Of a stretch of 64,000 nucleotides of DNA, positions 9,781 through 19,228 are shown piece after piece. The position numbers were made by a program, and so were the translations under genes. Every line of letters starts with the position of its first letter. The first letter of the stretch is position 1. Source of the DNA: Tenacibaculum larymnensis (GTDB taxonomy: Bacteria > Bacteroidota > Bacteroidia > Flavobacteriales > Flavobacteriaceae); contig NZ_JAIWJY010000003.1 in the NCBI RefSeq assembly GCF_028829235.1, positions 1 to 64,000 of the forward strand, given 5' to 3'. The notes below the pieces were generated by a model that was given only the letters and a program-made list of their open reading frames with translations, searched no databases and was not told the origin of the DNA.

Positions 9781-10266
9781 ATGAGTAAATCTTTTAAAAC
9801 GAGCGTTAATAAAACGCATGATTTTGACTTTACTGAAGCGCAAATTGAGACGCTAGATATAGTAGAAAAATCAAAAAATAACTACCATGTACTTGAGGGT
9901 AACCAATCGTATCAAGCTACCATACTTCAAACAAATTTCAACAAAAAAACATATACCATTCAAATCAACGGAAATACTTACGAGGTAAGTATTGCTGATG
10001 AATTAGATATGTTAATTGATGAGTTAGGTTTAGAAGTAGCTGCAGAGAAAAAAGAAAATGATATCAAGGCACCAATGCCTGGGTTAATTGTTTCTGTTGA
10101 TGTTGAAATTGGTCAAGAAGTAAAAGAAGGAGATAGAATCTTGGTGTTAGAAGCTATGAAAATGGAAAATACCTTACAAGCACCGAGAGACGGAGTCGTA
10201 AAATCGGTAGCGATACAAGCAGGTGATAAAGTAGAAAAGAATACGGTTTTAATAGAAATGGAGTAA
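9781..10266 (+). CDS. Biotin carboxyl carrier subunit of an acyl-CoA carboxylase
   Basis: This 161-aa subunit carries the covalently bound biotin that shuttles CO2 from the biotin carboxylase to the carboxyltransferase. The C-terminal biotinyl domain spans about 95-161. It contains APMPGLI and the biotinylation motif EAMKMEN with the acceptor lysine K127. The N-terminal 90 residues are poorly conserved and probably serve for subunit docking. The gene starts the carboxylase cluster. Its stop is 1 bp before the accC start, showing tight translational linkage. With the downstream PccB-like carboxyltransferase, it probably belongs to a propionyl- or acyl-CoA carboxylase rather than the AccABCD acetyl-CoA carboxylase. 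Confidence 0.92.
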   Translation: MSKSFKTSVNKTHDFDFTEAQIETLDIVEKSKNNYHVLEGNQSYQATILQTNFNKKTYTIQINGNTYEVSIADELDMLIDELGLEVAAEKKENDIKAPMPGLIVSVDVEIGQEVKEGDRILVLEAMKMENTLQAPRDGVVKSVAIQAGDKVEKNTVLIEME

Positions 10267-10267
10267 T

Positions 10268-11704
10268 ATGAAAAAGATATTAGTAGCAAACAGAGGAGAA
10301 ATTGCCTTACGTGTTATGCGTACGGCAAAAAAGATGGGTATTAAAACGGTAGCTGTTTATTCGGAAGCAGACAGAAATTCACCACACGTAACTTTTGCAG
10401 ACGAAGCAGTATGTATTGGTCCTGCACCTTCCAATCAATCATATTTATTAGGAGATAAAATTATTGAAGTAGCGAAAGAGTTAGATGTAGACGGAATTCA
10501 CCCGGGATACGGATTTTTAAGTGAAAATGCAGCCTTTGAAGAAGCCGTAGCAAAATCAGGAATTGTATTTATAGGACCGAAAACCCATGCTATTGAAGTA
10601 ATGGGAAGCAAATTGGCAGCAAAAGATGCAGTAAAAGCTTACGATATTCCCATGGTTCCGGGGATTGATGAAGCAGTAACTGATGTAGAATATGCCACGA
10701 AAGTAGCGAATGAAATTGGGTATCCGATTTTAATCAAAGCTTCAGCAGGTGGAGGAGGAAAAGGAATGCGTGTTGTTGAAAAAGAAGCCGATATTAAAGA
10801 ACAAATGCAGCGTGCAATTTCAGAAGCAGAATCAGCTTTTGGAGACGGTTCGGTGTTTATAGAAAAATATGTAGGGTCGCCACGCCATATTGAAATCCAA
10901 GTATTGGCAGATGCTCACGGAAACGTAGTATACTTATTTGAACGCGAATGTTCGGTACAACGTCGCCACCAAAAAGTAGTTGAAGAAGCACCATCAAGTG
11001 TATTAACTCCAGAAATTAGAGAAGCCATGGGAGCCGCAGCAGTAAGAGTTGCGAAAGCCTGTGATTATTTAGGAGCAGGAACCGTAGAGTTTTTATTAGA
11101 TGAAAACAAGAACTTCTATTTCCTAGAAATGAATACACGTTTACAAGTAGAGCATCCAGTTACCGAACTTATTACAGGAGTAGACTTAGTAGAACAGCAA
11201 ATAAAAATAGCAAGAGGAGAGGAGCTATCATTCACCCAAGACGATTTACAAATTAACGGACACGCGCTAGAATTAAGAGTGTACGCTGAAGATCCGTTAG
11301 ATAATTTTGCACCGAGTATTGGAGTGTTGGAAGTGTATCAACATCCGAAAGGAGAAAATATTCGTGTAGATGATGGTTTTGAAGAAGGAATGGAAATTCC
11401 TATTTATTACGATCCGATGATTTCTAAATTAATTACCTACGGAAATACGCGAGAAGAAGCTATCGAGCTAATGAAGCAAGCCATTAGTAATTATAAAGTA
11501 AAAGGAATAGAAACTACGTTGCCGTTTGGAAAGTTCGTATGTGAACACGAAGCTTTCACCTCAGGTAATTTCGATACTCATTTTGTAAAGAAATATTATA
11601 CACCTGAGTTGTTAGAAGCAGGATACGAAAAGGAAGCAAAGATTGCTGCACAAGTAGCCTTACAGCAGTATTTAAAAGAGCAACGTATTTTAAAAACTTG
11701 TTAA
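10268..11704 (+). CDS. accC: Biotin carboxylase subunit of an acyl-CoA carboxylase
   Basis: This enzyme carries out ATP-dependent carboxylation of biotin on the carrier subunit. The 478-aa ATP-grasp protein has the classical order: N-terminal KKILVANRGEIALRV, glycine-rich loop SAGGGGKGMR near residues 158-167, FEREC-SVQRRHQK near 224-236, and the active-site EMNTRLQVEHPVTE near 290-303. The C-terminal biotin-carboxylase domain (about 335-442) is followed by a short extension. It is co-directional with the carrier gene (1-bp gap) and separated from the carboxyltransferase gene by 132 bp that hold a structured repeat. Cluster context favours a propionyl-/acyl-CoA carboxylase role. Confidence 0.96.
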   Translation: MKKILVANRGEIALRVMRTAKKMGIKTVAVYSEADRNSPHVTFADEAVCIGPAPSNQSYLLGDKIIEVAKELDVDGIHPGYGFLSENAAFEEAVAKSGIVFIGPKTHAIEVMGSKLAAKDAVKAYDIPMVPGIDEAVTDVEYATKVANEIGYPILIKASAGGGGKGMRVVEKEADIKEQMQRAISEAESAFGDGSVFIEKYVGSPRHIEIQVLADAHGNVVYLFERECSVQRRHQKVVEEAPSSVLTPEIREAMGAAAVRVAKACDYLGAGTVEFLLDENKNFYFLEMNTRLQVEHPVTELITGVDLVEQQIKIARGEELSFTQDDLQINGHALELRVYAEDPLDNFAPSIGVLEVYQHPKGENIRVDDGFEEGMEIPIYYDPMISKLITYGNTREEAIELMKQAISNYKVKGIETTLPFGKFVCEHEAFTSGNFDTHFVKKYYTPELLEAGYEKEAKIAAQVALQQYLKEQRILKTC

Positions 11705-11714
11705 TACATAATGT

Positions 11715-11822
11715 GCGTTAGGGATTAAAGCGGCATCCTTTTGTTGTCAGTTCGAGTTTGCGAAGCAAGTATCGAGAACCAACAAAAGATATAGCGGAAA
11801 GCCCGACCCTTGGGGAACGCCC
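11715..11822 (+). repeat. Structured interspersed element in the carboxylase operon
   Basis: A roughly 108-bp block lies between accC and the carboxyltransferase gene. Its outer ends pair (GCGTT at 11715 with AACGC at 11816). The blocks GATTAAAGCGGCATCC on the left and TATAGCGGAAAGCCCGACC on the right look like conserved arms. Inside them, CTTTTGTTG (11739-11747) pairs with CAACAAAAG (11780-11788), enclosing a second stem-loop with GTTCGAG / TCGAGAAC-type pairing. The sequence does not look coding, and its GC is above the surroundings. It resembles an interspersed element I associate with Flavobacteriia genomes; that recollection is not verified here. Confidence 0.6.
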
Positions 11823-11836
11823 AAAAAAGAATATAG

Positions 11837-13378
11837 ATGAAATCTAAAATAGAAGAATTACAACATAAAGTAACCGAAGCAAAATTAGGAGGTGGACAAC
11901 AACGTATCGACCGTCATCATCAAAAAGGAAAATTAACCGCACGTGAGCGAATCGATTATTTCTTAGATGAAGGTTCTTTTGAAGAAGTCGGTATTTTGGT
12001 AACACACCGAACGACTGATTTCGGAATGGAAAATCAGAAGTTTTATGGTGACGGAGTGGTAACTGGATACGGAACTGTAAACGGACGTTTGGTGTACGTA
12101 TTTGCACAAGATTTTACGGTATTTGGAGGTTCGTTATCGGAAACACATGCCGAAAAAATCTGTAAGATTATGGATTTAGCCGTAAAAGTAGGCGCGCCAT
12201 TAATCGGATTGAATGATTCTGGTGGAGCGCGTATTCAAGAAGGAGTACGTTCGTTAGGTGGATATGCCGATATTTTTTATAGAAACGTACAAGCTTCGGG
12301 AGTCATTCCACAAATATCAGCGATTATGGGACCTTGTGCAGGTGGAGCAGTGTATTCACCAGCCATGACTGATTTTACCGTTATGGTAGAAAACTCAAGT
12401 TATATGTTTGTTACGGGACCTAACGTAGTAAAAACAGTAACCAATGAAGAAGTAACTTCAGAAGAGTTAGGAGGAGCAAGTACTCACGCAACCAAATCGG
12501 GAGTAACGCATTTAACGGCAGCGAACGATGTACAATGTTTGGAAGATATCAAAACATTGTTGAGTTATATGCCACAGAACAATCAAGAAACCACTGCAAA
12601 ATTACCATTTGAATTAGGAGATGAAACTAGAGAAGAACTAGCCAATATAGTTCCAGATAACGCAAACAAGCCGTACGATATGCGTGCTGTAATTGACGGT
12701 ATTGCTGATGCTGATTCATTTTTTGAAATCCATAAAGATTATGCTGATAATATCGTGGTCGGATTTGCGCGTTTAGGAGGAAGAAGTGTTGGGATTGTAG
12801 CCAACCAACCGATGAGTTTAGCAGGATGTTTGGATGTAAACAGTTCTAAAAAAGCAGCACGATTCACCCGTTTTTGTGATTGCTTTAATATTCCGTTATT
12901 GGTATTGGTAGATGTACCAGGATTCTTACCAGGAACCGACCAAGAATGGAATGCGATTATTACCAACGGAGCAAAATTATTGTATGCGTTGAGTGAAGCT
13001 ACCGTGCCAAGAGTCAGTGTAATTACCCGTAAAGCCTATGGTGGGGCGTATGACGTAATGAACTCTAAACACATTGGTGCCGATATGAACTTTGCATGGC
13101 CTAGTGCAGAAATTGCGGTAATGGGAGCAAAAGGAGCGAGTGAAATTATCTTTAAAAAGGAAATTGCAGAAGCCGACGACCACGAAGCCAAATTAGCTGA
13201 AAAGGAAGCGGAGTATGCCGATAAATTTGCGAATCCGTATCGAGCAGCAGAACGCGGATTTGTAGATGAGGTTATTTTACCACAAGACACCCGTAGAAAA
13301 CTAATCAAAGCTTTTGCGATGTTAGAAGGTAAAAAGGTAGAAAGACCGAATAGAAAACACGGGAATATTCCGTTGTAA
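11837..13378 (+). CDS. Acyl-CoA (propionyl-CoA type) carboxylase, carboxyltransferase beta subunit
   Basis: This subunit transfers CO2 from carboxybiotin to an acyl-CoA, most likely propionyl-CoA to give methylmalonyl-CoA. The 513-aa protein has the two crotonase-like halves of PccB-type carboxyltransferases. The N-terminal half carries [18 protein letters not shown] and the oxyanion-hole region [14 protein letters not shown] (about 155-168). The C-terminal half carries [12 protein letters not shown] (about 361-372) and [11 protein letters not shown] (about 398-408). It ends in [12 protein letters not shown], a common PccB tail. The gene is third in the carboxylase cluster and is followed by a clear terminator. 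The substrate is assigned from family resemblance only. Confidence 0.93.
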   Translation: MKSKIEELQHKVTEAKLGGGQQRIDRHHQKGKLTARERIDYFLDEGSFEEVGILVTHRTTDFGMENQKFYGDGVVTGYGTVNGRLVYVFAQDFTVFGGSLSETHAEKICKIMDLAVKVGAPLIGLNDSGGARIQEGVRSLGGYADIFYRNVQASGVIPQISAIMGPCAGGAVYSPAMTDFTVMVENSSYMFVTGPNVVKTVTNEEVTSEELGGASTHATKSGVTHLTAANDVQCLEDIKTLLSYMPQNNQETTAKLPFELGDETREELANIVPDNANKPYDMRAVIDGIADADSFFEIHKDYADNIVVGFARLGGRSVGIVANQPMSLAGCLDVNSSKKAARFTRFCDCFNIPLLVLVDVPGFLPGTDQEWNAIITNGAKLLYALSEATVPRVSVITRKAYGGAYDVMNSKHIGADMNFAWPSAEIAVMGAKGASEIIFKKEIAEADDHEAKLAEKEAEYADKFANPYRAAERGFVDEVILPQDTRRKLIKAFAMLEGKKVERPNRKHGNIPL

Positions 13379-13404
13379 GAAATAAAGAAATATCAATATT
13401 TTTA

Positions 13405-13437
13405 AGAGGCGCTTCTTTTTAGAAGCGTCTTTTTTTT
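13405..13437 (+). terminator. Terminator of the carboxylase cluster
   Basis: GAGGCGCTTCT / AGAAGCGTCT (13405-13430) forms a stem with a TTTT loop and one G-T pair. A run of eight T follows. Confidence 0.82.
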
Positions 13438-13668
13438 ATATAAGGTCTTGGTTGTACTTTGTTTAACACTACATTAATGATGAATAAAATAGCTTTTATG
13501 ACTTAAATAGCTGGTTTTAAGGGTTTGTGTGGGTTTTAAATATATGTTTTTTTAGATTTATAAGAAATTATTAAAGTAACTAACATGTCTAATTATCTAG
13601 TAATAGTAACCAGATAAAACACATAGTTGTTCGTGTATAATGAGTAATTCACTATTAAGAAAAATATT

Positions 13669-15585
13669 ATGAAAAAAACATTTCAATTATTAATACTTTG
13701 TTTATTCCTTTCATTTACTAGCTGTAAAACACTAATCAAGATAATAAACAGGTATTATCCACCTTTATCTACAACAGACCAGCAAATAATATCAATTGAA
13801 CAAAATTTAGCATTAATAGATAGTATTAATCCTAATGTTGGAGTGCATATAAATAAGAATGTTTTAGACGAGTACTTACCAATTGAGATTAAGAAGTTAG
13901 CAGAAAATGCTTCTGATAAAACTATAGAAATAAGAAAATTTGAACCGAAATTATATTTCGAAAAACAAGCTATACAGATAAAAGCTGATTTTGTTTTTTA
14001 CTTATCAGAATATGAGGTTTCTATTCAAGGAAAGTTGTTAGGTTTTTCCTCACTTTCTACAAATAGGGACTCTCTATATGTTAGAAATGCTTTCAAAACA
14101 TTGAGTATAAAAAAAATAGAATTTAAAAATAAACCAACCTTAAAAGAAATAGTACTAGCTAAACTAATAAAACCAATTTTTGATAATTTTATAACCAACA
14201 TCAATGGCGAAATGTTAAAAAAACCTTCTGTAGTCTATTTAGGATGGAAAGAAGCGTTAAAGTTTGATCCAAAAAATATATTTAAAGGACAGACAACCCA
14301 AGTAACATCATCAATCCAAATTATTAATAGATACTTAAAACATAGTTTAATTTTAGTAGATGAAGAAGGAATATCTATAATCCTAGAAATTAGTGATAAA
14401 AAAGAACCGTATAATGTTGATAAAGTTACTAATAGTACTAATACAATTGGAGTAAATAAGTTATTTAAAAAATATAAAAATGAGTTCAAAATTATATGGA
14501 ATAGTTCTTTTGAGGAACTCAATAGAAATACGGAAATTTCTTTATCAATCAACAAATCAGTTTTATCCAGTATTTTTAATAAGGCATTCTCTAAAAACTT
14601 TCAAGTTTCAAGTAAACTAAAAAATAAAAAAGAAAAATTTAGTTCAAAAGTTGAAGTTGAAAAAAGCAAAATTAATTGCCAAAAAGTTAGAGAACCTTTT
14701 AAATATAAGCGTTACAAAAGAGATAAATGTGATTGGTCTTGTATGAAGACAGCTACTGTAGGAATTTGTCCACTATGTAAAAAAGTGAAAGTAGAAGATC
14801 CCGTTTGTGTAACGACTAGAACAGCTTGTAATGCTAAAGAAGAAACAAAAGTAGCAGCAGACAACTTAAAATATGAAACTGAAAGGGCAGCTCATAATGT
14901 TATTCAAGAAACAAAAGTAGCTGCTTGTGATGTTGTAAGAGAGGCAAATAATTTCTTAGCTTTAGGTAAATTAAGCGGACATACTTCAGGAATTGGAGAA
15001 GTAAATATAGATTTTAATAGATTTCATTTCAGTAACGATCTATCTAGTTTAGATATTTCCTACTCAGGAAAAGTTAACTACAAATTAAATTCAAAATTAA
15101 ACATCCAGCCTATGGATTTAGGTTATGTATTTCTTTGTCAACTAAATTATTTTAAATCTACAAGTAGTAAAATATCTGCTGAATTAAAACAGCAAACTAC
15201 AGCATTAAAATTAACAACAAAGAAAGAAGATGATAATTTAATAATCACAACCAAAATTGAACCTGTAAAATTTAAGGCAATAATTAATCCTAGTCCTTTA
15301 CATGAAATGTTTAAAGACCCAAAGTTTTTTGGAAGTTGCTCTGTGTTTTATGGTTTTCTTGGATGGGCTTCAGGAACAGCTGCAATTGCTAATGTATTTG
15401 ACTTTATAAAGTTATCCCCTGAAGCAGAGCTTATACTTATGGGCAAAGTAAATGGTCAGCATCAACTTGATAAAATTGAATCCAAAATTAAGCCAATAAA
15501 ATTTAAAATTAATAGCGGAACTGATATGAAAGCTGACATTTATTGGAGTGAGAAATCAATTGATTTCATACATATAAGAGAATAA
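13669..15585 (+). CDS. Large lipoprotein of unknown function with a Cys-rich centre
   Basis: I do not recognise this 638-aa product. It is probably a lipoprotein: MKKTFQLLILCLFLS then lipobox SFTSC with the cysteine near residue 19. The body alternates beta-rich segments of two similar halves (about 45-330 and 420-638), compatible with tandem lipid-binding-type folds, but I would not assign one. The centre (about 340-385) has several cysteines, including CPLCKK and DPVC. A charged helical stretch follows with the repeated phrase ETKVAA at about 391-425. The gene stands alone, with 290 bp of non-coding sequence upstream and no visible operon partner. Confidence 0.7.
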   Translation: MKKTFQLLILCLFLSFTSCKTLIKIINRYYPPLSTTDQQIISIEQNLALIDSINPNVGVHINKNVLDEYLPIEIKKLAENASDKTIEIRKFEPKLYFEKQAIQIKADFVFYLSEYEVSIQGKLLGFSSLSTNRDSLYVRNAFKTLSIKKIEFKNKPTLKEIVLAKLIKPIFDNFITNINGEMLKKPSVVYLGWKEALKFDPKNIFKGQTTQVTSSIQIINRYLKHSLILVDEEGISIILEISDKKEPYNVDKVTNSTNTIGVNKLFKKYKNEFKIIWNSSFEELNRNTEISLSINKSVLSSIFNKAFSKNFQVSSKLKNKKEKFSSKVEVEKSKINCQKVREPFKYKRYKRDKCDWSCMKTATVGICPLCKKVKVEDPVCVTTRTACNAKEETKVAADNLKYETERAAHNVIQETKVAACDVVREANNFLALGKLSGHTSGIGEVNIDFNRFHFSNDLSSLDISYSGKVNYKLNSKLNIQPMDLGYVFLCQLNYFKSTSSKISAELKQQTTALKLTTKKEDDNLIITTKIEPVKFKAIINPSPLHEMFKDPKFFGSCSVFYGFLGWASGTAAIANVFDFIKLSPEAELILMGKVNGQHQLDKIESKIKPIKFKINSGTDMKADIYWSEKSIDFIHIRE

Positions 15586-15903
15586 ATAACTGTGGGTAAT
15601 AGCGAAGTTTTTCTAAGCTCTTTTACGCAGAATAGTCTTTCAAAGTGATGAGAATTAGAGGATTTTCCTCGCATCGTTTTTCAGATGTTTTTAAATAAGG
15701 TTTAAAAATTCCTTGTAAAAGTGCCCTTTCTTTTGGTTCGTTTTCTTTGGACAAGCAAAGAAATAGAATATCCACAACCACACAAAAAAACGTCATTACG
15801 AGTGATAACGCAGTAATCTTTATGTTTATAGTTCAAAATAAACAGATTACTTCAGTCGTACCTCCTTCGTAATGACGTTTGTTGTTTTTATATAAAAATA
15901 TCC
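15586..15903. other. Gene-free stretch with repeat fragments
   Basis: No credible ORF is seen in these 318 bases. The left part includes CTTTTGGTTCGTTTTC and GACAAGCAAAGAAA (about 15729-15766), which look like remnants of a dispersed sequence. The right part is the inverted repeat annotated at 15790-15878. There is no transposase gene. Confidence 0.6.
15790..15878. repeat. Interspersed inverted repeat (CGTCATTACGAG family)
   Basis: The outer arms CGTCATTACG (15791-15800) and CGTAATGACG (15868-15877) are perfect complements. Inner arms AGTAATCT and AGATTACT pair as well. The element could form a hairpin of nearly 90 nt just past the 3' ends of the two convergent genes beside it. A second member lies at 21232-21308, and a decayed one at 9368-9430. 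Confidence 0.75.
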
Positions 15904-16875
15904 CTACACATCCGTACTCACCCAATAACTTCCCGTTGAGGTAGTAGACGGATTGTACGCCAAAATATTCACTTTGGTACCGTTGGTAACATCCGCTAGT
16001 AACCATTCCATTGGCTGATTATTAATAGCGCCACTTTCCAATTCAACCATATTACCGTTTAAGGTCACCTCGTCGGTACTAATGTCGAATTGTAGTGTGG
16101 TTTCCCCTCTGTTTTCAAAACCAATAAAACTCTCCTTGTCATACGATACCTGAGTAATCACCTTGGTTTCATTAGGCGCTACCTGTCCCACAAAATCAGT
16201 AATAGAGCTGCTTCCTGTAGTTGGACGATAGCTATACTGTGCTCTTTTTGCAGGCTCATTGGCAAATACTAACTGAGCCGTGTTTATAATTTGAACAAGC
16301 GTTGTATAACAATCGTTCAATGCCGAAATACGATCTTGGGTAATTACCAAACGCTGTTTTTTATATACCTCTTGTTGCGTGTTCGCGCTCTTTAATTCGT
16401 CTTTAATTGTTGCCAACTCTTCCACAATAGATGCAGGCATTCCGCCTTTCGTTACATCGGTTAAATCATCTAAATAATTTGTAACTACTTTTTCTAACGT
16501 TTCTAAAAACACCAACATTTTAGGCTGATTCTTGCTCGCATCTCTATAACCAGTTGTAAACTCCTTTAATACCGCAGGATTATCAGGAAAAGCCCACATA
16601 GCATGACTCTTTATACGATTATACACACGACTTGCATTTTGCATTTCTATCAACACCTTTTGCGTTTCCACCCCTTGTTTTGCCAAGGTACTAACATCGG
16701 TAACTACCGTATCTGCCGCATCAATCTGATGTAAAAAAGCCGCCGCATATTCGCTCGTAAATCGGGTATTGAGAGCGGTAAAACGCTCCAAATCTTGCGT
16801 AAATAGGTTGTAAATTGTACGTGCGCTTTCTGCTAAAAAAGCATCTGATCCTTTGAATTTTCTTCTTGTTTCCAT
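15904..16875 (-). CDS. Hypothetical protein with a long helical N-terminal region
   Basis: I do not recognise this 323-aa product. Residues 1-205 are predominantly helical and polar without a signal peptide or membrane span. About 206-323 looks beta-rich, with NETKVITQVSYDKESFIGFEN and a Thr/Ser-rich end (NPSTTSTGSYWVSTDV). A helical domain followed by a small beta domain could suit a structural or surface-associated protein, but this is only an impression. The base composition is more balanced and the codon use less A-rich than in the gene on its left. It is isolated, convergent with the 638-aa lipoprotein gene, and has a 680-bp gene-free region upstream. Confidence 0.65.
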   Translation of the reverse strand: METRRKFKGSDAFLAESARTIYNLFTQDLERFTALNTRFTSEYAAAFLHQIDAADTVVTDVSTLAKQGVETQKVLIEMQNASRVYNRIKSHAMWAFPDNPAVLKEFTTGYRDASKNQPKMLVFLETLEKVVTNYLDDLTDVTKGGMPASIVEELATIKDELKSANTQQEVYKKQRLVITQDRISALNDCYTTLVQIINTAQLVFANEPAKRAQYSYRPTTGSSSITDFVGQVAPNETKVITQVSYDKESFIGFENRGETTLQFDISTDEVTLNGNMVELESGAINNQPMEWLLADVTNGTKVNILAYNPSTTSTGSYWVSTDV

Positions 16876-17556
16876 ATTAATATTTAATTTAAGTTACACG
16901 AGAGTTTTTAGGGATGCGTAAAACACGCTACCCTAAGGTAATTAGTAGAAACAACAAGATTATAATAGCAGGAGAGCCCCTTGCCACTAGTTAAAAATCC
17001 ATAAAAAGTTAGATGGTTTTAGCGATACAATCATAGCATTTTGTTAGTTTCTTTTTCTTAACCACTTCTAAATTATAGTGTTGGGGTATAAAAAACAAAT
17101 GCGATGGTCAATTTTTGCTTTTTTTTAACAGGCAGACTATCAGAAGTATATCTTTTATACTAGTTGCGAATACTTTTTTTGTGTACTGTCAGTTTGAAAC
17201 AGCATACTTTGATTAAAGAGACTACTAAAAAAGCACCCCTTCATAAGCAGGCAAGCCAAAAATAACACCGCAAGAACCGTTAAAATTAAAATCTGTTTGA
17301 GCGATAGCGAGTTATTTTAATTTAGGTTTGTGGATGATTATTTTTGAGTGCAGGATGGTTAAGGTTAGATTTTTTGTTTAGCTCATTAATTTTTATTGGT
17401 TTTCAAAGGAATTCATGAACCTCCAAAGTCGGTTTCTTTTTCATCAATGGAAAAAGAATAATAGCTTAGAAAAAGATTTTTCTATGTAAAATCTAAGTCG
17501 TTAATACGTAGACCGAGAGCGTTGGATTGAATCCATACAGATTTAAGAGTGGTAGG
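16876..17556. other. Gene-free region upstream of the tandem array
   Basis: These 681 bases hold no credible ORF or RNA gene. The stretch near 17291-17335 (CTGTTTGAGCGATAGCGAG, then GGTTTGTGGATGA) looks like a fragment of dispersed sequence. The rest is AT-rich and unstructured by eye. The promoter of the 323-aa protein gene should lie at the left end. Confidence 0.5.
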
Positions 17557-18207
17557 GTAGCCGTAGTATCAACGACCCATGCCATGGTGTCAACGGAGCA
17601 TGCCGTAGTATCAGCGACCCATGCCATGGTGTCAACGGAGCATGCCGTAGTATCAGCGACCCGTGCCGTGGTGTCAACGGAGCGTGCCGTGATATCAGCG
17701 ACCCATGCCGTGGTGTCAACGGAGCATGCCGTAGTATCAGCGACCCATGCCGTGGTGTCAACGGAGCATGCCGTAGTATCAGCGACCCATGCCGTGGTGT
17801 TAACGGAGCATGCCGTGATATCAGCGACCCACGCCGTGGTGTTAACGGAGCATGCCGTAGTATCAGCGACCCATGCCGTCGTGTTAGCGGAGCGTGCCGT
17901 AATATCAGCGACCCGTGCCGTGGTGTTAACGGAGCATGCCGTGATATCAGCGACCCGTGCCGTGGTGTTAACGGAGCATGCCGTAATATCAGCAACCCGT
18001 GCCGTGGTGTTAACGGAGCGTGCCGTGATATCAGCGACCCATGCCGTGGTGTCAACGGAGCATGCCGTGATATCAGCGACCCATGCCGTGGTGTTAACGG
18101 AGCATGCCGTGATATCAGCGACCCATGCCGTGGTGTTAACGGAGCATGCCGTGATATCAGCGACCCATGCCGTGGTGTCAACGGAGCATGCCGTAGTATC
18201 AGCGACC
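17557..18207. repeat. 42-bp tandem repeat array (31 half-units of 21 bp), about 60% GC
   Basis: The array is 31 consecutive 21-bp half-units that alternate between two types: one begins CATGCCGTAGTATCAGCG and ends ACC, the other begins CATGCCGTGGTGTCAACG and ends GAG. Together they make about 15.5 copies of a 42-bp unit. No half-unit gains or loses a base. Differences are almost all transitions at fixed positions (CAT/CGT, GTA/GTG/ATA, TCA/TTA). GC is about 60% in a genome near one third GC. Because 42 is a multiple of three, the plus strand stays open (HAVVSATHAVVSTE-like repeat), as do two minus-strand frames. The only plus-strand start is a TTG at 17527 with no visible ribosome site, so I treat it as repeat DNA, not a proven gene. 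Confidence 0.9.
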
Positions 18208-18528
18208 CAAACAGCGATATAAAGAACCGTTACTACTCTAAAAAACAACTTTTATAACCTAAATAGCTGAGCTTATGGGATTCCGTAAGAATGTATAGAT
18301 ACTTTGTATTAGGTTCGCAAGAATTGTGAGAGCAACTCACTTTTATAATTAATTAACAAATAACAGTAACTCGTTAACAACTTTACTTTTGATAAAGTAT
18401 TGGTTTTGATATATCTGATAGTGTATAAAAATCGCTAAACCTTATGATATCCCATGTTTTTATCGGGATAAAAGAACTAAAGTTTGGTATATAACTAGTT
18501 ACCTGCAAGTTGAGAAAAGAGACGATAA
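18208..18528. other. Gene-free spacer after the tandem array
   Basis: These 321 AT-rich bases lie between the array and the membrane-protein gene. The first 30 bases contain TTACTACTCT, which partly mirrors AGAGTGGTAG just before the array (17546-17555), a weak flanking inverted repeat. GAGAAAAGAG at 18512-18521 may be a ribosome site for the next gene. Confidence 0.45.
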
Positions 18529-19221
18529 ATGAAAATAAACGAATATTACATAAAAGCTAGGTTGTTTTCGACAATTTTAACTTCGATTCCAATACTTAGT
18601 TTGTATTATTTTGGCTTTAGCGATAAACTAATAGAGTTTATGATCTTTTTAGAGGGGTATAAGTGGGCTAGTGACATAACTCTTTCGATTGCAATAATCT
18701 ATTTCCTTGTGCAAATCAATCGATTAATTTCAAAAGAACTATTCCAAAATTTATTCTTTAAAGAAGAATTAAATATGCCAACTACTAATTTTCTTCTTAA
18801 TTCAGATACCACTTTGGCGAAATCAATAAAATCTCAAATAGTGCAAAAGATTGCTGCTGACTTTAATATTCACTTACTAGATTCAAATTCTGAAAATGAG
18901 AACGAAGAAGAAGCCAGAAAAACTATTGCAAGTGCTGTGGCTCAAGTTAGAAATGTGACTAGAGATAATACAATGCTACTTCAGCATAATATTGAATATG
19001 GCTTTGTGAGAAATCTGATTGGAGGTAGTGTTTTAGCTTCTGTAATTTCAATAATTAATATCTTTTTGTTTCAATATACTTTTCCAAATCCATTTGCATT
19101 CAAACTTAATTTAGTATTTCTAAGTGTCTACATTTTGCCAATTATTTTGAGTAAGTTTTTGATTAAAAGATATGGTAAATACTACGCAAAGATTTTATTC
19201 GAACAATATTTAAAAAAATAA
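18529..19221 (+). CDS. Membrane protein paired with an MBL-fold hydrolase
   Basis: This 230-aa protein of unknown function has hydrophobic segments near residues 14-28, 48-64, 168-186 and 192-212. An N-terminal and a C-terminal membrane pair enclose a soluble middle part of about 100 residues (about 70-165). The middle part is acidic around NSENENEEEARKT. The layout recalls the small 4TM proteins found with nucleotide-signalling or defence modules, but I see no diagnostic motif. The downstream MBL hydrolase gene starts only 7 bp after its stop, behind a purine-rich AAAGGAAAA, so the two almost certainly form an operon. A joint role, possibly in defence or stress response, is inference. Confidence 0.7.
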   Translation: MKINEYYIKARLFSTILTSIPILSLYYFGFSDKLIEFMIFLEGYKWASDITLSIAIIYFLVQINRLISKELFQNLFFKEELNMPTTNFLLNSDTTLAKSIKSQIVQKIAADFNIHLLDSNSENENEEEARKTIASAVAQVRNVTRDNTMLLQHNIEYGFVRNLIGGSVLASVISIINIFLFQYTFPNPFAFKLNLVFLSVYILPIILSKFLIKRYGKYYAKILFEQYLKK

Positions 19222-19228
19222 AGGAAAA

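Noticed and set aside
15586..17556. Insertion sequence around the 323-aa gene
   Set aside because: Repeat fragments are present, but there is no transposase ORF, no terminal inverted repeat pair flanking a unit and no target duplication that I can see.
17557..18207. CRISPR array
   Set aside because: Units follow directly on each other without unique spacers, and no cas gene is nearby.
17493..18248. Long ORFs across the tandem array on both strands (212-251 aa)
   Set aside because: All follow from a 42-bp period without stops. The plus-strand one starts with TTG and has no ribosome site, and the translations are plain repeats. Kept as a repeat, not as genes.
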